From positions 1 to 34,657 of the forward strand of contig JAVBRE010000199.1 in the NCBI GenBank assembly GCA_031548325.1: DNA of 34,657 bases. The letters run 5' to 3'. How positions within the stretch are numbered: the first letter of the stretch is position 1; each line of letters opens with the position of its first letter. Source of the stretch: FLUQ01 sp031548325. Lineage in GTDB: Bacteria > Desulfobacterota > Desulfovibrionia > Desulfovibrionales > Desulfovibrionaceae. The notes below the pieces were generated by a model. It had not been told where the DNA came from and did not search any database. It was given only the letters and a program-made list of their open reading frames with translations. The translations under genes and the position numbers were made by a program. Below, piece after piece: positions 9,624 through 15,942 of the stretch.

Positions 9624-9626
9624 GGG

Positions 9627-9887
9627 TTATTCGCCCCCGAAGGGGGGGGGGATGGTAGGGTCCTGCATCTCGCCCGGCCGGTTGTAGTCGGCCGGGTCGG
9701 GGCGGCCAGATTCCCGGCTTTTCCGCGCCGGCGGGGGCAGCATGGAATCCACCAGAGTCGCGCGCACTACCTGGTACACGGCGGGAAAGATCTCTTCAAA
9801 ATTGGCCGGCGACACCCGGCCGCTTTCTATGAACTTGACGACGATTTCCTTCGTCACCTGGATGGCTTCTTTGTAAATTTTTTCCAT
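9627..9887 (-). CDS. Small protein of unknown function upstream of menG
   Basis: An 86-aa protein. The N-terminal half looks structured and well conserved in character (EAIQVTKEIVVKFIESGRV, then SPANFEEIFPAVYQVVRAT, probably helical). The C-terminal 35 residues are Pro/Arg/Asp-rich and likely disordered. The ATG at 9887 has GGAG six bases upstream; the in-frame TTG at 9899 lies in that RBS and is rejected. The 3' end carries a ten-base C tract (G10 on the plus strand, 9642-9651) encoding the Pro triplet. No function is recognised. A shared transcript with menG is likely because the genes are three bases apart. Confidence 0.7.
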   Translation of the reverse strand: MEKIYKEAIQVTKEIVVKFIESGRVSPANFEEIFPAVYQVVRATLVDSMLPPPARKSRESGRPDPADYNRPGEMQDPTIPPPFGGE

Positions 9888-9914
9888 AGTATGCTCCAAC
9901 GACGATTTTTCTTC

Positions 9915-10046
9915 TTGTAACGTTGCGGAGGGTGCGGCAAGGACAAGGAAGAACGCCCTGTTGCGACGGGAGTGTACTCTTCGGTACTCGACCGGAGCAA
10001 CAGGGCGTTCTGACGCCGTAATTGCCCGCCCTCCGCAACGTTACAA
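9915..10046. repeat. 132-bp nested palindromic element
   Basis: Perfect 18-bp terminal inverted repeats (9915-9932 and 10029-10046, ends TTGTAACG/CGTTACAA) enclose a second perfect 15-bp inverted repeat (9950-9964 and 9997-10011, core CGCCCTGTTGC). At the centre are GTAC/GTAC arms around TCTTCG. The whole could fold into one long stem or cruciform. It fills most of the gap between the terminator of the Ala-rich gene and the start of the small gene, so it would be transcribed as a leader if the promoter lies upstream. No target-site duplication is obvious. The rest of 9888-10183 holds only the terminator described separately. Confidence 0.75.
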
Positions 10047-10098
10047 AAAAACCCGTCCTGGGGAATGGCTCCAACCACCATGGCGGAAACCGGACGGG
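10045..10098 (-). terminator. Intrinsic terminator after the Ala/Asp-rich gene
   Basis: On the minus strand CCCGTCC (10092-10098) pairs with GGACGGG (10052-10058), and seven T residues follow directly (10045-10051). It lies about 85 bases past the stop of the 10184 gene. The T-run overlaps the edge of the palindromic element by two bases. Confidence 0.7.
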
Positions 10099-10183
10099 AA
10101 AAGAGAAGGACCTCTGCGGCCACCCTCTTTTTTTCGGTATCTGTTTTTTCCTGCCGAAAAACAAAAATTTCCGGCCGGACGGA

Positions 10184-11593
10184 TCAATTCTGCAACAGGG
10201 CCGCGATCTCTTCGCGTATGACCCTGGCCGCGGCGGACGCGGCCATTTTGTCCAGATCCCGGCGGAAGGCGGCCGCCGCCGCGAGAACGGCGGGATCATC
10301 TTCCGCGTCGGCCGCGCCGGCCGCATCGCCAAGGCTGGCGCTGAGCCGGGCCAGCAGGGCGCCGGCAACCCCGGCGGCCACGCGTTCCATCAGCGGCGAG
10401 CCCGGAGCGAGCAGATCGGCTATCCGGGCTTCAACGGCGGCGGTGACGGACGCTTCCAACTCTTCCGCGGGCGGGGCGGCTGCGAAAGAAGTTCGCAGAA
10501 CGGCGACTTCATCTTCCAGTCCGGCCAGCCGGGCGGCCAAGTCGTCGTTCGATACGGCCGAAGGCGCGGTCTGCGGGACCTGCGCGGCCTGCATGGCGGC
10601 AAGGTCATTTTCCAGCGCGGACAAGCGGTTCACCAACTCGTCGTCCTGCATGGTCACAGGCGCGACGGACGAAATCCGCAGGGCGGCGACTTCGTCTTCC
10701 AACCCGGCCAGCCGGGCCGTCAGGCCCGCCACGAGTTGGGGATCGACTCCTGCCGGCGCGGCAAGTTCGGCTGTTTTGGCGGATTCCGGCTGCGGCGCGG
10801 GGACTTCGGCTTCGGGAGCGGCCTGCGCGGCAGATTCGGCCTGCGCGGCAGGCGCGGGTTGCGGTCCTCCGGCGGGCGGCGCGGTGGCCAGCATGTCGTC
10901 GATCAGGGCGTCCAGTTCGTTCAGGTCGATGCTGTCCACCGCCTCGGCGTCGGCCAGGGCGGCCTGCGCGGCGGCGACCACAGCCGGATCGGGCGCCACC
11001 GTTGTCGCGGTTTCGGCCATTTCCGGTCGGATCGGGGCGGCGGGCGCGGCGGCGATCATGGCCGCAAGGTCGTCGGGCAGATCGTCCGTCAGGGGCGTGT
11101 TTTTCGCGGCGGGCGTCGGGGCATTCGCCTGCGCCAGATCCAATTCGGCCAACAGGGCGTCGAGGTCCGCTTGCGCGTTGCCGGATTTGGCCGGTGCGGC
11201 CGGCGCGGCCGCTGTCGCCTTGGGCGGGGGAGCGGAAAATTTTGAGCTGTCCACGCCCAGTTCGGCCAGCAGCGAATCGATGTCCGCATTGCCGGGCATG
11301 ACTATTTCTTCATTGGGATCCACCACGTGCCCGGCCGGGGTCTGGTCGGCGATGGGAGCGGCCACGGGTTTGGTGGGGACCACGGGTTTGGCCGGAGCCG
11401 CGGGAGCAACTGCCTGGGGCGGCGCCGTGCCGTCGGCGCTCAGGCTGTCCAGCAGGGCGTCAAGATCGGCGCCGAAATCGGCTCCGATAGAGGCGGGCGC
11501 GTTGGAAAGCGGTGTGTTGCCCGTTTCGACCACTTCGGTAAGGTCAAGGATATCGTCGTCATCCAGCGGCGTATTGTCAGCGTGTTTGGGCAT
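10184..11593 (-). CDS. Ala/Asp-rich repeat protein with coiled-coil segments, unknown function
   Basis: A 469-aa, low-complexity acidic protein with no signal peptide or membrane segment. The N-terminus is DDDDILDLTEVVE. It carries at least four copies of a short amphipathic motif of the form DLDALLAEL (DLDALLDSL, DIDSLLAEL, DLDALLAEL, ELDALIDDML), separated by Pro/Ala-rich linkers. A second repeat follows: three coiled-coil blocks of the form ARLAGLEDEVAALR. The C-terminus is a likely helix (RRDLDKMAASAAARVIREE). The design (short docking motifs, flexible linkers, coiled coils, C-terminal helix) suggests a scaffold or pole-organising protein; that is inference. The ATG at 11593 has AAGG five bases upstream. 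The longer GTG start at 11650 lacks an RBS. Confidence 0.75.
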   Translation of the reverse strand: MPKHADNTPLDDDDILDLTEVVETGNTPLSNAPASIGADFGADLDALLDSLSADGTAPPQAVAPAAPAKPVVPTKPVAAPIADQTPAGHVVDPNEEIVMPGNADIDSLLAELGVDSSKFSAPPPKATAAAPAAPAKSGNAQADLDALLAELDLAQANAPTPAAKNTPLTDDLPDDLAAMIAAAPAAPIRPEMAETATTVAPDPAVVAAAQAALADAEAVDSIDLNELDALIDDMLATAPPAGGPQPAPAAQAESAAQAAPEAEVPAPQPESAKTAELAAPAGVDPQLVAGLTARLAGLEDEVAALRISSVAPVTMQDDELVNRLSALENDLAAMQAAQVPQTAPSAVSNDDLAARLAGLEDEVAVLRTSFAAAPPAEELEASVTAAVEARIADLLAPGSPLMERVAAGVAGALLARLSASLGDAAGAADAEDDPAVLAAAAAFRRDLDKMAASAAARVIREEIAALLQN

Positions 11594-11745
11594 ATGCACC
11601 TTGGCCTGGCTCTGCCGCGCGCAAAATACCGACCCGGTCGGCGCGTTCACGCGGCGTGGACATGCTCTTGCGGATAATTTGGCAGAGAATAAGCATACAT
11701 GAGCGAATATTGCAAGATACTTGCCGCGGGGACGAGCCCGGGGCT

Positions 11746-11773
11746 TTGCAGTCGAGTAAAAAAGCAGTATACC
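11746..11773 (+). promoter_or_regulatory. Possible sigma70 promoter for korDABC
   Basis: TTGCAG (11746-11751) and TATACC (11768-11773) are separated by 16 bases. A transcript starting near 11780 would have a leader of about 75 bases. That leader contains a short hairpin (CGGG-TTT-CCCG, 11801-11811) followed by seven T (11812-11818), which could act as a weak terminator or attenuator. Assigned by eye only. Confidence 0.35.
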
Positions 11774-11853
11774 TGTCGCCGATACAGGACGGACGCAGAC
11801 CGGGTTTCCCGTTTTTTTATAATGCCGCGTCCGCGTATAAATGAGGATACATC

Positions 11854-12078
11854 ATGGCACGGGTTGTTTTTTTAGAAGAACGCTGTAAAGGCTGTCTGCT
11901 TTGTTCCACCGTCTGTCCGAAAAAAATCATTAAAAAATCCGAACGGTTCAACCGCCAGGGTTACACGGTGGTGGAAGTGGAAAATATGGATGCCTGCACC
12001 GGATGCGCGTCCTGCGCGCTGATCTGTCCGGATTGCGCCATTCGCGTTTACCGGAGCAAAAAGGGAGGCGCGCAATGA
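11854..12078 (+). CDS. korD: 2-oxoacid:ferredoxin oxidoreductase, delta (2[4Fe-4S]) subunit
   Basis: A 74-aa bacterial-type ferredoxin subunit that takes electrons from the oxidoreductase core. Two cluster motifs are visible: Cys11, 14, 17 and 21 (CKGCLLCSTVCP) and Cys48, 51, 54 and 58 (CTGCASCALICP). An extra Cys61 follows. GAGG lies seven bases before the ATG. Its stop overlaps the start of the next gene as ATGA. Order delta-alpha-beta-gamma is the usual one for the KOR/VOR class in strict anaerobes. Confidence 0.9.
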   Translation: MARVVFLEERCKGCLLCSTVCPKKIIKKSERFNRQGYTVVEVENMDACTGCASCALICPDCAIRVYRSKKGGAQ

Positions 12079-13145
12079 GCAAGGCCGAAACAAAACGGGT
12101 GTTCATCAAGGGTAACGAGGCCGTGGGTTACGGCGCCATTGCCGCGGGCTGCAAGTGCTATTTCGGCTACCCCATTACCCCGCAGAACGAAATACCGGAA
12201 ATGCTGTCCCAGGTCCTGCCGGAATCGGGCGGAGCCTTTGTCCAGGCGGAAAGTGAAGTGGCCGCCGCCAATATGTTGCTGGGCGCGGCCGCCGCCGGAA
12301 TACGGGCCATGACCAGTTCGTCCAGCCCCGGCGTTTCCCTGATGCAGGAGGCCATTTCGTATATGGCGGGCAGCGAGCTGCCGGGCGTCATCATCAACAT
12401 GAACCGGGGCGGCCCGGGCCTGGGCGACATCGGCCCGGCCCAGGGCGACTATTTTCAGAGCACGCGCGGCGGCGGGCATGGCGACTACCGCACTCTGGTG
12501 CTGGCCCCGTCCACCTGCCAGGAAGCGTACGACATGATGGGCGAGGCCTTTGACCTGGCTTTCAAATACCGCAACCCGGTGCTGATTCTGGGCGACGGCA
12601 TCGTGGGCACCATGAAGGAACCCGTGACCTTGAAAGACATGGGCAAGCCCAAAGAACACGGCGCGAACGCCTGGATGCTGTCCGGCGCAAAAGACAGAAA
12701 GAAACGCCTGATCAAGTCCCTGTTTCTGGAAGAAAACGCCCTGGCGGATCACAACCGCAAACTGGTCGCGAAGTACGAAGCCATGCGGGTTGAGGCAAGA
12801 GCCGAACGCTTTTTGACCGACGACGCGGAACTCATTGTCGTGGCTTACGGTTCCATGGGGCGCATCGCCAAAAGCGCCATCCGCAAGCTGCGTGAACAGG
12901 GGCGCAAAGTCGGCCTGGTCCGGCCCGTCACCCTGTATCCCTTCCCCTCCGACGTGCTGCTGGACCTGGCGAAAAAGGGGCGGCGCTTTCTGACCATCGA
13001 ACATAACACCGGCCAGATGGTGGACGACGTGCGCCTTGCCATCCGCACCGTGGCCGACTCCGCCTTTTACGGCCACATGCCGGGCGACATGCCCGGTTCC
13101 GACGATTTTATCGCGCCCATCCTGGACGCTCTGGGGAGGAAATAA
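12075..13145 (+). CDS. korA: 2-oxoacid:ferredoxin oxidoreductase, alpha subunit (KorA/VorB)
   Basis: A 356-aa subunit carrying the pyrimidine-binding part of the thiamine diphosphate site. Signatures: GNEAVGYGAIAAGCKCYFGYPITPQNEIPE at the N-terminus, QAESEVAAANMLLGAAAAG, and TSSSSPGVSLMQEAISY. The C-terminal third (VVAYGSMGRIAKSAIRKLRE, then RPVTLYPFP) is the transketolase-C-like domain. The enzyme oxidatively decarboxylates a 2-oxoacid to acyl-CoA with reduction of ferredoxin, or runs in reverse. Whether 2-oxoglutarate or branched-chain 2-oxoacids are preferred cannot be decided from sequence. GGGAGG precedes the ATG at 12075; in-frame codons upstream of it lie inside korD. Confidence 0.92.
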   Translation: MSKAETKRVFIKGNEAVGYGAIAAGCKCYFGYPITPQNEIPEMLSQVLPESGGAFVQAESEVAAANMLLGAAAAGIRAMTSSSSPGVSLMQEAISYMAGSELPGVIINMNRGGPGLGDIGPAQGDYFQSTRGGGHGDYRTLVLAPSTCQEAYDMMGEAFDLAFKYRNPVLILGDGIVGTMKEPVTLKDMGKPKEHGANAWMLSGAKDRKKRLIKSLFLEENALADHNRKLVAKYEAMRVEARAERFLTDDAELIVVAYGSMGRIAKSAIRKLREQGRKVGLVRPVTLYPFPSDVLLDLAKKGRRFLTIEHNTGQMVDDVRLAIRTVADSAFYGHMPGDMPGSDDFIAPILDALGRK

Positions 13146-13996
13146 TGGCTCCGGACCTCAACGAAATATCCATGCCCGAAGACGACGGCCCCGCCTGCAG
13201 CGCGCAAGGCGTCGACTGTTCCATACGGGAAGGGGAAAGCCTTGTGTTCGGCTCTCCCGCATCCCTCATCGACCGGGCGACGCACTATTGTCCCGGCTGC
13301 CACCACGGCGTGGCCCACCGCCTGGTGGCGGAACTGCTGGATGAGATGAACCTGCGCGAAAAAGCCGTGGCCGTGACCTCCATCGGCTGCTCCGTGTTTC
13401 TGTACAACTACATCGACGCGGATGCGGTGGAAGCCCCCCACGGCCGCGCCCCGGCCGTGGCCACCGGCGTGAAGCACGCCCGGCCCGGCTGTTTTGTTTT
13501 CACCTATCAGGGCGACGGCGATCTGGCGTCCATCGGTATGGCGGAGATCATGCACGCCGCCAACCGCGGGGAACGCATGTCCGTAGTTTTTGTCAACAAC
13601 ACCGTGTACGGCATGACCGGCGGCCAGATGGCCCCCACCACCCTTATCGGCCAGAAAACCACCACCTGTCCCGCCGGTCGCTGCCTTGAACGCGAAGGCG
13701 GACCCATCCGCATGGCGGAAATCATCGGCTCTTTGGGCGGCACGGCTTACTCGGCCCGCGTTTCTCTGGACAGCGTGAAAAACATCCGCGATGCGAAAAA
13801 AGCCCTGCGCCGGGCCTTTGAAGTGCAGGTAAACGAAGTCGGCTTCGGTTTCGTGGAACTGCTTTCGGGCTGCCCTACCAACTGGCACATGGACCCGGTG
13901 CAGGCCAACACCCGTATTCGCGAAGAGATGATCCCCTATTTCCCCCTGGGCGTCTTCAAGGACGTCAAGTCCATCAGCGCGGAGGAAGGCGCATGA
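13145..13996 (+). CDS. korB: 2-oxoacid:ferredoxin oxidoreductase, beta (TPP-binding) subunit
   Basis: A 283-aa subunit binding thiamine diphosphate. YCPGCHHG places Cys49 and Cys52 at the start of the domain, as in the KOR/VOR class. GDGDLAS at residues 123-129 and NNTVYGMTGGQ near 151 form the diphosphate/Mg2+ site. The stop of korA and the ATG share one base (TAATG), with GGAGG upstream, so the subunits are coupled. The first 35 residues before the conserved domain are poorly conserved in character and a little longer than I would expect. Confidence 0.92.
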   Translation: MAPDLNEISMPEDDGPACSAQGVDCSIREGESLVFGSPASLIDRATHYCPGCHHGVAHRLVAELLDEMNLREKAVAVTSIGCSVFLYNYIDADAVEAPHGRAPAVATGVKHARPGCFVFTYQGDGDLASIGMAEIMHAANRGERMSVVFVNNTVYGMTGGQMAPTTLIGQKTTTCPAGRCLEREGGPIRMAEIIGSLGGTAYSARVSLDSVKNIRDAKKALRRAFEVQVNEVGFGFVELLSGCPTNWHMDPVQANTRIREEMIPYFPLGVFKDVKSISAEEGA

Positions 13997-14529
13997 AACT
14001 CTATCAAGACGTGATCATGGCCGGGTTCGGCGGGCAGGGGGTCATGCTGATAGGCAACCTGCTGGCCTACGCGGGCATGGATTCGAACCTCAACGTGACA
14101 TTCATACCCGTCTACGGCCCGGAAATGCGCGGCGGCACGGCCAACTGTACCGTGGTCGTGTCCGACGAGGAAATCGGGTCCCCTATCATTCAACGGCCCA
14201 AAAGCAGCATCGTGCTCAACCAGCCGTCTTTGGAAAAGTTCCAGCCCCGGCTGGAAGACGGCGGCGTGCAGGTGGTCAACTCGTCGCTGATCGATAAGAA
14301 TCTGGTGGAAAAAGGCCGCATCCGCACGGTGCTCATCGCGGCCAACGACATAGCCAACGAACTGGGCAACACCCGCATGGTCAACATGGTGGCGCTGGGT
14401 GCGTATATCAAGGCCACAGGCGTGCTGCCCCTGCAAGCCGTGGAAAAAGCCCTGCACCATGTGCTGAAAGAGTCGCTGATCGCCAGAAACAGCGAAGCTT
14501 TGCGCGCGGGGTTCGAGCGGGCCGACTGA
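13993..14529 (+). CDS. korC: 2-oxoacid:ferredoxin oxidoreductase, gamma subunit
   Basis: A 178-aa subunit with the family start AGFGGQGVMLIGNLLAYAG and the segment VYGPEMRGGTANCTVVVS. It is the last gene of the operon, overlapping korB by four bases (ATGA). A strong hairpin follows 30 bases downstream. Confidence 0.92.
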   Translation: MKLYQDVIMAGFGGQGVMLIGNLLAYAGMDSNLNVTFIPVYGPEMRGGTANCTVVVSDEEIGSPIIQRPKSSIVLNQPSLEKFQPRLEDGGVQVVNSSLIDKNLVEKGRIRTVLIAANDIANELGNTRMVNMVALGAYIKATGVLPLQAVEKALHHVLKESLIARNSEALRAGFERAD

Positions 14530-14559
14530 CAAGAGCGGGGCCGTCCCCGGCAATTCATG

Positions 14560-14597
14560 GCAAAGCCTCCGGAAGCGAATGCTTTCGGAGGCTTTGC
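14560..14597. terminator. Terminator between the kor operon and the lysR gene
   Basis: A 17-bp stem (14560-14576 with 14581-14597, one G-T wobble) closes on a GAAT loop. The core is AAAGCCTCCG/CGGAGGCTTT. It sits between convergent genes, so it may serve both strands. On the plus strand a T/A-rich tail follows, though not an unbroken T-run. Confidence 0.75.
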
Positions 14598-14642
14598 GTC
14601 ATTTGATTTATATAAGCTCGCTCGATGAAGATCTCGCGTATC

Positions 14643-15629
14643 TCATCGTTTTCGCCGTCGCACCGCATCGGAAGCGCGCCCGGCCGCTTCGGTCATGACA
14701 TCGGCAATAATGGCAGCCATGCGGGCGGCCTGCGGAGACAATTTTTTCCCCGCCACAGTGATGACTGCCGTCGGGCGGGTCAAGGCAGGCGAAACGATGG
14801 GCAGCACCTGTACAAGATCCTCGCGCGGGCAGGCAAACGAGGAAAGGGGGATGACGGCAACCCCATGCCCGTCTTCCGCGAGAGAGATGAGCGTCGAACT
14901 GTTCTCGCACAGGTGCCGGGCTTTGAGTTGTACCCCAAGATCCTGAAAGGCGATTTCCAGCCAACGGCGCACATTGGTCATGGAACTGTGCAGAAGAATC
15001 GGGAAGGTCACCAGTTTTTCCATGGAGATGGCGGTTTGCGGCTCAGGCATCAGAGTTCTGGGCACCAACGCGACGATAGGATCATTCAGGATAAGTTTGA
15101 AGTCAAAGCCGTTTTCTTCCAAACGCGTACCGATGCCGAAATCCGCCAGCCCGTCCCTGAGGTACTGGTAGATTTCCCTGGACGGTATTTCCCGTACGTT
15201 GAGCTTTATATGCGGATATTCGTTTCTATATAGCGACATTGCGGGCACGAGATAGGCCGAAGCCACTGCCGTCGTGCAGGCCAATGAGATGAAGTCGTTC
15301 TGCGCGGCATTTTCTGTTCTGATTTTTTGAAGAATAGAGTGCAAATCCCAAAATATCGCCTTTATTCCCGCAAAAAGCTGCTCGCCTTCCGGCGTGAATT
15401 GCACATTGCGCGTAGTACGGATGAAAAGCGGAGCACCAACCTGGTGCTCAAGTTGTTTTATCTGCACGCTGACGGCGGAATGCGATATGTGCAGCCGCTC
15501 GGAAGCGGCCCGGAAGTTTCGCTCTTCCGCGACCAGGATAAAGGTTTTCAGCAAATTGAGGTTGAGTTGGTCCCAGATGATGTCAGCCTTGCCTTCGCGC
15601 GGCGGGCGGACGGATTTATTGGTAACCAT
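14643..15629 (-). CDS. LysR-family transcriptional regulator
   Basis: A 328-aa LysR regulator. The N-terminal winged helix-turn-helix covers about residues 22-82 (LNLLKTFILVAEERNF, then SHSAVSVQIKQLEHQVG and LFIR). The effector-binding domain begins near 110 and contains SLACTTAVASAYLVPAM. It is divergent from the carboxyltransferase gene at 15943 across a 313-base AT-rich gap, the classic arrangement for a regulator of the catabolic genes opposite and of itself. The ligand is probably the substrate or an intermediate of that cluster. The ATG at 15629 has only a poor RBS; the 20 residues before the HTH are a little long for the family, so the start is uncertain. Confidence 0.88.
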   Translation of the reverse strand: MVTNKSVRPPREGKADIIWDQLNLNLLKTFILVAEERNFRAASERLHISHSAVSVQIKQLEHQVGAPLFIRTTRNVQFTPEGEQLFAGIKAIFWDLHSILQKIRTENAAQNDFISLACTTAVASAYLVPAMSLYRNEYPHIKLNVREIPSREIYQYLRDGLADFGIGTRLEENGFDFKLILNDPIVALVPRTLMPEPQTAISMEKLVTFPILLHSSMTNVRRWLEIAFQDLGVQLKARHLCENSSTLISLAEDGHGVAVIPLSSFACPREDLVQVLPIVSPALTRPTAVITVAGKKLSPQAARMAAIIADVMTEAAGRASDAVRRRKR

Positions 15630-15942
15630 ATTTCAATAATGGGTTAAATTTTGTTGCTTGTTTACTCCTGCCCACAAAATTATCTTACTTCAACATCAGA
15701 AGTTTGACTAGAATGTTTTAACCCGTGTTGCGTATAGGCTAGGCTGTTTATTTTTGTATAAATGGAATATCGGCATGTATATTTTACTATAAACGCTCAA
15801 ATTGCATCAATGTCATAAGCGTTATGTACAGCAAAAGGCATAGAACCGCTTCCAATTTCATTAATGGATAATGCCAAAATTTTCAATGCTCTAGCCGTTA
15901 AAAAGTATATTACCGAAAATATCTTTGAAAGGAGCAGAGTTT
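15630..15942. promoter_or_regulatory. Divergent control region of lysR and the catabolic cluster
   Basis: This 313-base gap is much more AT-rich than its surroundings and holds no gene. Two symmetric sequences stand out: CATAA-GCG-TTATG at 15814-15826, and a widely spaced inverted pair GGGTTAAA (15641-15648)/TTTAACCC (15717-15724). Both are reasonable LysR-site candidates. A TTGACT (15704-15709) and a TATAAA (15757-15762) are visible, but no well-spaced -35/-10 pair could be assigned. AAAGGAG lies seven bases before the ATG at 15943. Confidence 0.6.

Noticed and set aside
9915..10046. CRISPR or tandem repeat array
   Set aside because: The repeats are inverted and nested, with only one copy per arm and no regular spacers; no cas gene is nearby.
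9961..10221. Short open frames crossing the palindromic element
   Set aside because: They arise from the inverted repeats on both strands, lack RBSs and share no plausible protein features.
10065..11702. A 545-codon Ser/Ala-rich frame on the plus strand
   Set aside because: It is the complement of the Ala/Asp-rich repeat gene; the minus-strand frame has a good RBS, repeat logic and a terminator.
15630..15942. Sigma54 promoter for the catabolic cluster
   Set aside because: No TGGCAC-N5-TTGC-type sequence was found in the gap, and the neighbouring regulator is a LysR protein rather than a sigma54 activator.
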